A stretch of DNA of 64,000 nucleotides from Anaeramoeba flamelloides. Taxonomy: Eukaryota > Metamonada > Anaeramoebidae. Under the pieces are notes generated by a model that was not told the origin of the DNA, did no database searches, and saw only the letters and a program-made list of their open reading frames with translations. How positions within the stretch are numbered: the first letter of the stretch is position 1; each line of letters starts with the position of its first letter. Shown piece after piece: positions 13,501 through 23,346 of the stretch. A program made the position numbers and the translations under genes. Location of the stretch: positions 4,774,001-4,838,000 of the forward strand of contig JANTQA010000060.1 of NCBI GenBank assembly GCA_027625915.1, read 5' to 3'.

Positions 13501-16500
13501 TCAAAAAGACAATTTTATTAGTATCAAATTTTACAGAAATTTCTGTTTTAATGAATTTAATTATGAAAAAACTTCGTCAAAAGTAATAATTTATTTTTTT
13601 TTTAATTGTTTTTTTATTAATAATTAATTTTTAGAAATAAACACCATTTCAAAAATTGTGACTCACCTGAAATAAAAAATTGAAAAAAAAAAATTATCCT
13701 TTAGTATTTAAGAACAATTAATAACTACATCTGATGTGTAATTCACTTTTAAATAATTCTAAATATATAAAAACCTGATATTTTAAAAATTATAAAAAAA
13801 ATAAAACCAAAAACTAAATAAAAGTGAGTCACAATTTTTGAAATGAGCATTATGGATTTTTATTACTGAACTTTCACTGAAAAAAAGTTGAACAACAAGA
13901 TTTTTTATAAATAATTAAATTCATTTTAAAAGACATTACATAGTCGAAATTTTCATATTGATTATTTGTCTTTTTCGGAAATCCTTTTTTTTCCAAATGA
14001 TCTTTTTAAAAAAAAAAAAGATAAAGAAAAAAAAAAAAAAAAAAAAAAAGAAAAAAGAAAAACAAACGAAAAACAAAAGAAGAATAAAAATTTGAAAAAG
14101 CAAAACTAAAATTTGCAAAATTCGAAAAAATGATTCTGATCCAAAAATTTGAAAATATTATTTTTGAGAAGAATACTGGAATAAACCTCCAAAACAACTT
14201 CCATTAACATTATAAAGCGAGTCAAAATTTTTGAAATCTAGTTTACTTTTTTTTTTTTTATCAAAGTCAAAAAAATTGAATTTGAGATTAAAAAACTTTA
14301 AATTTAATAACTTTAACATAGATAAGATTCAATATTATTTTATTTTCATTCGTTGGATAATTTTAATCAGATAAAAATATTTTGATAGTAAAAAGCATTA
14401 TTCAACAACCAAATTTTGAAATTTTACAAAGAATTGTTTGATTTATAAAAGAAAAAGAAAAAACTCTGAGAAAACTGCGATTATATTTTTCTAGAATTTA
14501 AGTTTTTATTGGAAAATTAATAGATTTTATAATCAAAAGATAAAATTCTAGATAGGTGAGACATTCTACAACGCTGGTTAAAGTTGTAATGGGTGTATAG
14601 TATATATTCTAATCATTTAAACGGATATTCGAAGAAAAACTTTAATTTTGGTAATTTCAAATATAAAATTATTTTTTTTACTTTTTTTTTTTCATTGCTA
14701 TGTAATTGTTTTGCAAATTTTCTTTTATATTACAAGATCTGTAGTCATTAAGTAAAAACTTGTTCTTCTATTGTTATTTAAACAGTAAGAAGAATTTTTA
14801 TAAAAATCATATTGATTTCTATTGGAAATTTCACATATTCTTCAATTTAAGATCAAAACTAATATTTGTTGTATTTTTCTCGAGGATGTTACAAAGAATT
14901 CTAATTTTTTTTATTTTTAGAAAATATTCAGATTTATTAAATATTGTTAATATGAATATCAACGATTATCTGATGTGTATTATTCAACTTATTTTTTATT
15001 TATTCTTCAAAAGGAATTTATCAAAAATAATTGATTTTTGCTTCACCTTTGACGGAAAAAAAGTTTGTTATTTGAAATGTAAAAAAAAATGCAAAACTTT
15101 TTTAGAAATACCTTTATTTATTTTTTTTGTATTATTATAAACTAAAATTCAAAATTTTTGACTTGGTTAAAACGGATAAAATAATCACAATAATACAATT
15201 TCATTCAAATTGGAAATAATTTTCATTTTTAACAAAATATTTCTTTTTAGTTTTTAAGTTATTGTGTTTTCATTTCATTTTTCAAATTACGAAATCTGTT
15301 TCGTTGGATCAAGATTTTTTGTCAAATGATTGATATTAAGTTAAAGCTAAGTTTTTTTAAATAGAAGAATTCAAATAAAATTAGTTGATGGTATCTAACC
15401 ATTTGATTTATCAATAATTGTTAATAGAATTTCAACAAATTTAAAAATACTTTTTTTTTTGTTCTGCCTCCTCCAAAATTTTGGAAATAGTATTTATTTT
15501 TTTTAATTAATACTTTTTTGTTTTGTGGGTATCGTAAATTATAAATAATTGTTTACATTTAAATCAGTTAATGGTTCTAATTTGGTATTTATAATAGAAT
15601 TTATTAAATAAGGTTTTTTGTTTCAAAAATTGAATTTTGGTGTGTTTCAATAAATTGTGAATTGGAGTTTATTTAATGCTTATTCATTATTTCACAAATA
15701 ATTAAGGATTTTTAAAAATGTATCTAGACACTCTTTAAATTAGAAGATTTACAAATTTAACCAATTCAGAATTCTATCTCTTTAACAGATAAATTATGTT
15801 TTTAACATTAAATCCTGAACAATAAACCCGATTTCCAAAAATGTGGTAAATTTTTTTTTGATTATTCAAATAATAAAATTTTTACTTGTCAAAGTGAACC
15901 AAAAAAATGTCCAAATATCAATTAATTTTTATAATTGACCTTTAAAAAAAAAAATAAATAAATATGTATAAATAATACACCTCAAAGAAGAGTTGACACA
16001 CGTATATGAAATAAATCTAATCAATCAATATATTTTCTTAAAAAATTGAAAAATCCAAAATTCTTTTCATCTATTTGAGAAAAACAACAATAGGTTAAAT
16101 TTGATATTCTATTTGAAGATTCAAAGAAAATCCCAATAGAAATCAATATGATTTTTCAACAATCATTTCCACTATTTCAATAACATTAGAATAACAGGTT
16201 TTTACTTAATGACTATAGATCTTGCAATAAAAAAAAAGTCAAAAAACGAATTAGGTGTAAAAAAAAAAATTGAAAAAAATACAAAATGCAAAATGAGAAA
16301 AAATGATTTCAATTTTGAAAATTTCCAAAATTAAATTTTTAACTTCCAATATCGATTCAAGCCCTTTTAACATATTGTAATTTACTCACCACAACTTCTC
16401 CTCTTTGACGAGAAAACAGTTTGTCTTAAATAATTTATGTTTCAAATTTTTTGTTTTAGAATTTTACTAAAGCAGAGTTTATTATTTTTCAACTTATCCT

Positions 16501-17423
16501 ATTAACACCTGTATTAATTTTATTTTTATTTATTATTATCATTTTTATAATTTTTATTTAATAGACGATTGAAATCAATAGAAACTTGCAAAATTGTAAT
16601 TGCTGGTCAAGATACATATGTTTCAAAAATTTTAAGAGCTTATGTCGAGCATTTAGCGAAGGGGCCAAAATCATTAGATCTTATAAAATTTTATCTTTTG
16701 CCTATTTGCAAAAGAGCAGATCTAGCATTACATATTGCGTCTGAGGATGAGCAATATTATTCATTATTTATTAGATCGGGTTGGAAGGACTTATTTAACT
16801 CAAATAGTAACTTTAACCAAGAAGAATTAGAAAAAGTATGTGACATTATTAAAAAATATTTGGAAAATGCGAAGCAGGTTACAAATTTAAAAATATGTGA
16901 ATTGTATTGTACAATCAAAAAAGATTCAAATAATAGTGTTTTAACTCAAAAAAGTATACCCTTTTTAAAACTCGTTTATGTTGGGGAAATGACTCTAAAT
17001 AATTATGAAGAAAAACTTGAATATTTAGATACCGTTGTTGAATATTGGAAAGAGGGGAAAAAGATCGAAGGGAAAAGAATTACTCATAAAACCAAATTAA
17101 TATTTTTTGGAGCTACACCTCTTCCAACGATCGCTAGCGCTATGAAAATTGAAGGGCCAAATAGGCCAATTCCTGGTGAATCCTTTGGGGTAAGTATATC
17201 AGCATTGAAAAAAAAAAAAAATAAATTAAAAGGTAATAGTATGAAAACAAAAGTTCTTAAATCTTCACACATCGTTGTGAAAACTTTATCAAAAAAAAAA
17301 ACATTTACAGTTGTTATAGATTCTGTAAAATGGCAAAGGGTGCAACTAATATCATTAAGGCCCAAATGGCCCTCAAAGGCAAATGTTTTCCCGGTTGCGT
17401 GCTTCCTAAGCAAAAATAATTAA
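7529..17423 (+). CDS. PACS1: Phosphofurin acidic cluster sorting protein (PACS) homologue, four exons
   Basis: PACS proteins are cytosolic connectors that link acidic-cluster cargo (such as furin) to AP-1 and other coats. Exons: 7529-7637, 7747-7991, 11685-13582 and 16565-17423. All introns are GT-AG, phases agree, and the product is 1036 residues (human PACS-1 is about 960). The furin-binding region spans exons 1-3: KIVLKPSRRLQLCVEISGN, FDLNLTFQYLHKIK and KRTQKGTIIGYGRLNLYKIL. Next comes a very Asn/Lys-rich linker containing an acidic cluster, DDYSEDEESE, like the CK2-regulated cluster of PACS-1. Exon 4 carries the conserved C-terminal domain: IAGQDTYVSKILRAYVEHL, FIRSGWKDLF, IPFLKLVYVGE, VVEYWK, VVIDSVKWQRVQLISL and ending FPVACF. 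The long introns are filled with MITE-like repeats. Membership in the family is well supported. The symbol follows the animal gene and does not separate PACS-1 from PACS-2. Confidence 0.88.
8834..9295. mobile_element. 462-bp inverted-repeat element flanked by TTA
   Basis: The left end is CTGTTGAGAGAAAAATGTTG and the right end, reverse complemented, is CTGTTGAGAGAAAAATCTTG. The similarity runs about 45 bp inwards and includes two GTTGGACA blocks. The element is flanked on both sides by TTA (8831-8833 and 9296-9298), which may be a target duplication. No transposase frame is present, so it is non-autonomous. It lies inside PACS intron 2. Confidence 0.8.
9570..10123 (+). mobile_element. (AT)n tract and diverged family-1 MITE copy
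   Basis: An AT dinucleotide run (about 9570-9591) abuts a family-1 element from about 9599 to 10123. Shared blocks with the copies at 15881, 20715 and 30713 include CAAATATCAATTATTTT, ATAATTGACCTT, AATAATACAC, CTTAGAATAACAC and TTTCTTCTAATATC. The terminal repeats are decayed (TTTCTGACAAAAGGG against CCCTTTCTGTAAA). It lacks the nested insertion found in the two younger-looking copies. Confidence 0.7.
10757..11286 (+). mobile_element. Family-2 MITE-like element (PACS intron 2)
   Basis: The left terminus is AAATTCCAAAAATTTGGGCAC. The right terminus (GTGTCTAAAATTTTTGAATGG) is its imperfect inverse. Characteristic internal blocks are GTTGAAAGAATAAC, TTTACATTCAATTTGG and TTTTGATCGATCAA, and these recur in the copies at 15141, 18901, 49465 and 60665. 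No coding capacity is present. Confidence 0.75.
13646..14236 (+). mobile_element. Family-3 MITE-like element (PACS intron 3)
   Basis: The left end is ATTTCAAAAATTGTGACTCA. The right end, GCGAGTCAAAATTTTTGAAAT, is its inverse. A further internal copy of the terminus (GTGAGTCACAATTTTTGAAA) lies near 13824-13846. The element is the reverse complement of the 451-1014 copy over almost its whole length and includes a poly-A/purine tract at about 14010-14065. Confidence 0.75.
15141..15670 (+). mobile_element. Diverged family-2 copy (PACS intron 3)
   Basis: Recognisable family-2 blocks occur in order: AAATTCAAAATTTTTGAC, CATTCAAATTGGAAATAATT, AATCTGTTTCGTTGGATC, TTGATGGTATCTAACCATTT and TTGTTAATAGAATTTCAAC. 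The termini and the GATCGATC core (here GATTTATC) are decayed, so this is an old copy. The boundaries are approximate. Confidence 0.6.
15881..16417 (+). mobile_element. Diverged family-1 copy (PACS intron 3)
   Basis: It shares AAATATCAATTAATTTTTAT, ATAATTGACCTT, TAATACACCTCAAAG, ATTTCAATAACATTAGAAT and TCTTGCAATAAAA with the other family-1 copies. The end CTCTTTGACGAGAAAAC corresponds to the family terminus. As in the 9.6-kb copy, the nested 139-bp insertion is absent. Confidence 0.65.
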
Positions 17424-18900
17424 ATTATTTTACAATTAACGAATTCAGTATTTTCTATTTGTATAATATAATTGTTTTAATTTATGCCAATTATTAGTTT
17501 TTATTATATTGTGTTTTTTTTTTTTTTTTTGAATAACACAAAAAGAAAGAAAAAAATAATCACCTTATTTGTTGAATTTTGAATCTTTTTATGGCTATTA
17601 ATTGTTTATATGCGGAATTTTATCATTTTTTATTTATTTATTTTTATTCTGGGGTTACTCTTTTTTGCCAAATTAACTTTGTCTTTTTATTTTAATTAAG
17701 AGTAAATTTCTATTTGTAAAAATTTTTTCTTTAGAGTAGTATTTTTTACAAAAAACAAATGTTTGAGAAAAAAAAAATATAATTGATAAAAATAATTTAA
17801 ATTGAGAATAAAAAATTTTTTTTGATTAATATTTTCAAAAATATCTTTTGATAAAAAAGTGATCGAAAGAAAAGAAAAAATTAATCCCAAGTGTGGTTAA
17901 AAATCCTTTTGAAATTAAAAAAATGAAAATAGAAGTGAAGAGTGTGTAATATATATTAGCTTTTTTTTCTTGTAGATAGTTTTTTTTAATTATTTATAAT
18001 TGGTTTTTTTTGAACTTTTTAAAAAATAAAACAATTGTACTTTCTTTAATCTTTTGATGATAATGTTACATTCTTAAAAAAAAGTAGGAAACATTTTGGT
18101 TTAATTTCCATTTATTTATTTCTTATAAACCAATTTTTACTTTGAAGAGATGGCTTTTTTTTTTTTCAACAAAAGTCTTGTTGTTGTTAACTAATTTAAA
18201 AGTTTTCTTTGTATTTAGAACAATTTAATTCTTTTTTCATTTCTCCTCAAAAGATTTTCAACAATTAAAAACTGAACCAAAAAGTTAACAACATTTATAT
18301 GAATTTATCAATATATTCCTAAGCCTCCTGGATTGGACTAATTTTTATCAAGTTTAGAATAAAGATTTAAAATGGTATTGATATATTAATAATTTTATTT
18401 TTACATTTATCTCTTATCCAGATTTTAAGTATAATAAAAAGAGAAATTGTTAAAAAGATAAATTAGTTATATTATTGTATTTTTTTTAAAATTGGAAAAA
18501 AAAAATAATTCTTCATTTTTATATTTTTTTCAAAGTTTTGATTTTTTTTAATTTAGAAATTTTTTTGCAATAATAGTAAATCAAAACAAAATATATTGAT
18601 TTACTAATAATAATCATTAAATAATTACAAAAATTTCATTAATAATATAACTTTTTAAAAAAAAGATAATATAAAAAAATTTTCCTTTTTTTCAGATAGT
18701 AATTAATGAAATAATAAATAAAGATGATAATGAATTTCTTTTCATTAGGTAAAAATCACCTCTTTATTTTAAATATCTTTAAAAAATACCAATACAATCA
18801 ATAAAAACTACTTGAAAATTAGAAAAAATAAATAATACCGAAATTGTAGCGAAAGATAAATTGAAAAAATAGTTTCAATTTTTTTTTTTTTATTTAAAAT

Positions 18901-19440
18901 GACTTTATTCCAAAAAATTTTGCACAGTTCAAAACAAGTTGAAAGAATAACAATAAGGCATTTTACATTCAATTTGGAAATAATTTCGAATATCCAAACT
19001 ATTTTCATTTTTTATCTTTTCTATTTTATTTCTATTTTTTTTTTTTTTTTTCTGTTAATTGATCTGTTTCATTTGATCCTGAATTTTTTTTACAATGATT
19101 GATATAAAGTTAGTGTTGAATTTAGATAAATAGAAAAATTAGATATAATTAGTTGGTGTAGTACATCATTAGATCGATCAACTATTGTGGGTGAAATTTC
19201 AACAAGTTTACCAATACATTTTTTATTACACTCGTTTCATAATTTTGGATATGGATTTTTTTTTTATTCTTTTTATATTTTTTTTATTTTATTTGTATAA
19301 AAATGATTAATTAAAAAAAAACTTTAATACTAGGTTAACTTAAATGTGAATTAGTATTATGTTTGTAAAAATAAAAAAAAATTGGTTTTTATTTTGCCGA
19401 TTTTTGATTTTATGTGTGTACAAATTTTAGAGTATGATTT
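18901..19440 (+). mobile_element. Family-2 MITE-like element
   Basis: It starts near TTATTCCAAAAAATTTTGCAC and ends near GTGTGTACAAATTTTAGAG, which is the inverse terminus in decayed form. Internal family-2 blocks are GTTGAAAGAATAACAAT, TTTACATTCAATTTGGAAAT and TTAGATCGATCAAC. It has the same orientation as all other family-2 copies in the window. Confidence 0.65.
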
Positions 19441-20239
19441 AGTTTAATTAGAAAAAAAAATATACAGATGATTTCATTGAATTCTTCTGTTTTAAATTGA
19501 TGATAACTTTTATACTTAATAAAATAAAAGAATCTAAATTTAAATATATAAATTAACAATTAATACTATTCATAGATAATAAAAGTATCTTTGATATAAT
19601 GAATTTTTTTTTTTTTATTTTGCTTGGATAAAAATTTGAAAAAAATCATTGTGAAAATTGAATTTGTGATTATAAATTATTTCTGATATTTAAAACTAAT
19701 TTTTAATGGATTGTTCTCTTATTAAATTATTTTGTTTATTAGATATCTAGATTTTCAAAAATCATAAATAAGAAAAGGGAAAATTAAAAACAAAAGCAAA
19801 TATTTATTGATGGGTGAAATGTAAATTACACTCGAAATTTTCTTTTACTTGAATTCTATCAGAGGTAATTTAAGAGTAAAATAATATATTTCACGATTTT
19901 TCAAGAGAAAGAGAAACCCAGTTTTTTTTAGGTTTAAAAAGTATAATAAAAATATTTGAACAGAAAAAATGAAAAAATAAAAAGAAATAAAAAGGGAATT
20001 TCGAAGAAGTAATTGGTAAAAAATTAAAAAAAAAAAAAAAAAAAATCTATCTTTAATTAAGGAATCACAAAATTACCGTCCAATTTTTTTTGGTTCAGTT
20101 AATTTAATTTAATTTGATAATTAATTATGAATGTTCGAAAAGTTATAGTTGTTTAATTTGTGATAATTACTTTTTTTTTTTAATCTGATTTACTTTAAAC
20201 TTTTGGTTATTTTTAACCTTTATTGTTTGTATCCATTTT

Positions 20240-20380
20240 CAAGTTAAACATACTTTCGCGTTTCGGTTTTAGAGTATTAGTATGTGACCGCATGGTATTT
20301 TTCCTTTGTAGCTCTTCTCCCCAATATAAAGAAGATCCAGACAGACCAGTAATCCAAAAAAAAAAAAAAAAAAAAAAAAA
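20240..20380 (+). ncRNA. Candidate small-RNA gene or retrocopy ending in A25
   Basis: This stretch is visibly less AT-rich than its surroundings and ends in 25 consecutive A residues (20356-20380). CATACT near the start can pair with AGTATG about 30 bases later, and TCTTCT pairs with AGAAGA around the segment CCCCAATATAA. A piece (TTAGTA...TGTGACCGCATGG...TTGTAG) is reminiscent of the 3' part of 5S rRNA, but the resemblance is weak and gapped. It could be a SINE-like retrocopy of a small RNA, a real small RNA, or chance. I do not recognise it firmly. Confidence 0.25.
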
Positions 20381-20714
20381 CAACCATTAATCATATTTCG
20401 ATTAATGTAAATACAATTTTAATTAAAAAAATAAATGTAGGAAAAATTTTCAAAATTTTACAATTATTAAAAATATTATTATTATTATTTGAGAATTTCT
20501 TTTTTATTTTTTTTTGTTTTACCATAAATATCAAATCAAAAACTTTTTTGTGTATAAATTTTTATCTATGAATAAAACAAATTTTTGGATGTGATATCGA
20601 AATATCATGTTTAAGTAATAAAATATTTCTTGAAAACTTTCCAGTCATGTTGGGTACAATCAAGCACACAAAAAATTCCAAAAAAAAAAAAGATGTCTTT
20701 TTAATTAAACTTTG

Positions 20715-21403
20715 TTTCAGTCAAAGGGGACGAATGTTTTTTTTCAAATTTCAATTATTTTATATAATTGGCCTTTGAAGAACAAACAAGAAATAATCAG
20801 AACAATACACATCAAAGAATTGTTGATATATGTCTGAAAGAAAACTAATTAATCAATAACTTTTCTTAAAAATTGAAAAACTCAAATTCTTAGGTACCTA
20901 TTGAGAAAAACAGCAATGTTCGTTTTGAACTTCTACTGGTATTTGAATAATAAATATGAAACATTTTTCACTTCATTTTCCATACTTTTCTTTTAGAAAT
21001 AAAGTTCCCAAACGAAGTGTGTTGGGATTTGTGGTCTCTATTTGAAAAAGGAAAAGAAAATGAAGTGAAAATTTTTCACATTTATTAACCAAATATCAAG
21101 ATTAAAGATCGAATAGAATTGCAATAGAAATCAATATGATTTCTCAACAATCTTTACATGGTTTCAATAACTCTAGAATAACACATTTTTAACAAGTGAC
21201 TATTGATCTCGCAATAAAAAAAAATTTTGCAACTGAATGACGTTTTAAAAAAACAATCAAAAAAAAAAAATTAAATGTGTAGAAATGTGAAAAAATAATT
21301 TCAATTTTGAAAATTTCCAAAATAAAATTTTTCTTCTAATATCGATGCAAACCCTTTAAACACATGAATTATACCCATTACAACTGGGATCCTTTGACTG
21401 AAA
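20715..21403 (+). mobile_element. Family-1 MITE, well-preserved copy with nested insertion
   Basis: The terminal inverted repeats are TTTCAGTCAAAGGGG at the left and CCTTTGACTGAAA at the right. Over about 690 bp it is very similar to 30713-31396. At 20948-21086 lies a nested palindromic segment with arms AATAAATATGAAACATTTTT and GTGAAAATTTTTCACATTTATT (inverse). The copies at 9599 and 15881 lack this segment. No transposase frame is present. Confidence 0.85.
20948..21086. mobile_element. Nested 139-bp palindromic insertion in family-1 copy
   Basis: The inverted arms of about 40 bp share the core TTTTTCACTTCATTTTC. The same 139-bp segment sits at the equivalent place in the family-1 copy at 30946-31084, and it is missing from the two older copies. 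This implies that it inserted into an ancestral element before that subfamily spread. Confidence 0.7.
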
Positions 21404-22632
21404 AATATCTTATTAAAATTATGAATTTTTTGATATTTAGACAAACTTTTCAAAAAATTATAAATGATTTTTTTGTATAAATAGTCAAAATGAATAAATT
21501 TGAACTCATAAGAATAAAGATAATTTTTTTTAAATGTTAAAAAAAAAATTATTTTCAAGTGATTTATTTCTTTAGGTAGCTATACAATTTTTAATTGTAA
21601 ATTTTCTTTATTAGATAATTATAGATAAATTTAATATCTTTGAATTTTTCAATTACAATTCAAATTATACATTTAATTTCAAAGGTTGTATGAATATTTG
21701 GGGTTATAAGATATATATATAGTTATTCAATTCTGATAAAAAAACAAATAATTATTGAAGAAAAAAAATTGTCAAATCTGTAATTTAATTATAAAATTGT
21801 AGTAAAATGGACAATTCATCAATATTTTTGTTCTTCTTTCGAACATTATCCAAAAAAAAAAGGTATCTGAAATTGAAATTTTCTAAACTAAAATAATGGC
21901 CTATGTTAGTTGAAACCTCAAATGCAATTTAAAATAAACAGAAAAAGCATAATGTCAAGAAAAACAAAAAAAAAAAAAATTCAATTTTATATACCAATTA
22001 AATCTCAATTTTCAAAAAGTAGACATATTAAAATTTTCGTTTTGTTTTCAAGTGTTGTATTCTATTTTAATTCTACTAGTCAAATTAATTTTTTAAAATA
22101 AGTTTTTGTTTTAAAATAAATCGAAAAAAAAGTAAAAAAATCTTTTAAATTTTTAACTTTCATAGAAGTAAAGGATATTGTACAAACATGAGGAATTGAA
22201 AGTTCTCCCCTTAAAATACAAGAAAAACAGAAAATGAAAACTTTTACTTCCTATTTAGAATTAAAATAGATCTGATAATTTGTATCCCAAAGTACAAAAT
22301 TATTGTCAAAGGAAAAAAAGTATCGATTGTTCGGAAATAAGTTCAACTAAAGTAAACTGAATAGATCTTGATATATAATCTTAATAGGTTGTTTTTTGTG
22401 CTTGGTTTGAGTCTCTAGAGTTGGTGTTTTGAATTGGGATCTTGTGAGAACTTGATTTGAAATAAATGTAAAATGAAAAAAACAAAAAAAAAATTTAATT
22501 TTTAGGGGTTTCATTTTTTTTTTTAATAATTGTTTAATTATAAATTCCCACTTACCAACTTCATAATGAAGAGAGTAATATCTGTTTTTGAATATAATTA
22601 ATAAATTTCAGTTTGCTATTGGTACTTTTTTA

Positions 22633-23049
22633 TTAAGCCTGCACAAAAAGTTAAATGTCAATATCCCAAGTTTTTTTACTAAATTGTCATTTTTCCAAAA
22701 ACTATAAAACTTTTTGAATATACACCGTCTAGGGTGGGATTACTTGTCAATGAACTAGAGGTTTCGTAAAAGCAAAAAACTATTTAATAAATGATCAAAA
22801 AATGTTTGGAGGAAAAAACAGAAATTCCAAAATCAAAAATATTCTCAGAAATCCAAAAACAAAAACAACCACAAACATATTTATTCTTTGATTAAATCGT
22901 ATTTTTTTTTTCTATTCGAAATCTCAAATTCATTAACAAGAAATCCCACCCTAGACGGTGTATATTCAAAAAGTTTTATAGTTTTTGGAAAAATGACAAT
23001 TTAGTAAAAAAACTTGGGATATTGACATTTAACTTTTTGTGCAGGCTTA
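22633..23049. mobile_element. Long-TIR element bounded by TTAA
   Basis: The first ~110 bp (22633-22742) are an essentially perfect inverse of 22943-23049, starting TTAAGCCTGCACAAAAAG and reaching CTAGGGTGGGAT. Imperfect pairing continues to about 22770 and 22917, leaving a short centre. Either TA or TTAA could be the target site: TTAA would suit a piggyBac-type element, TA a Tc1/mariner type. There is no coding capacity. The near-perfect arms imply a recent insertion or gene conversion. Confidence 0.85.
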
Positions 23050-23346
23050 AGAACTGACTTAAATCAACTACTAATTTGCCCAATATCTTCGTTGGTATAT
23101 TTCAAAGATTTCATGAATAAGTGAGGTTTCAAAGTTAAACAAAAAAAAACTTCTTGCAGACTATTTTTTGTAAAAACAAATTCCTCTTTATTGTTGGACA
23201 AAAGATCACCAAAACATTAACCAGAAAATATATGTGTTCCTATTAAATTAATTTGGGTTCTGTGATATTTAAATCAAAAAATGATTTTTGGAAAAAATTT
23301 TTTTTTATTTTTCTTCATTTTTCAAAAATTCGCTTTTTATTCCAAA

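Larger units (their letters stand above)
13583..16564 (+). other. PACS intron 3 (3.0 kb)
   Basis: The donor GTAATA interrupts the codon after LRQ, and the acceptor TTTAATAG precedes ACGATTGAAATC. The two-plus-one phase restores Lys. The intron holds one family-3, one family-2 and one family-1 element in that order. The open frame at 14760-15140 is AT-rich and shows no similarity I recognise. Confidence 0.8.
17424..23346. other. Intergenic region PACS-PDK1
   Basis: This 5.9-kb region has no convincing coding segment. It holds a family-2 copy, a small less-AT-rich segment ending in poly-A (20240-20380), a family-1 copy and a long palindromic element just upstream of the kinase. The rest is homopolymer-rich AT sequence. 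Confidence 0.6.

Noticed and set aside
14760-15140. 126-residue open frame in PACS intron 3
   Set aside because: It is Phe/Ile/Lys-rich, as expected of translated AT-rich DNA, has no recognisable domain, and lies inside a well-supported intron.
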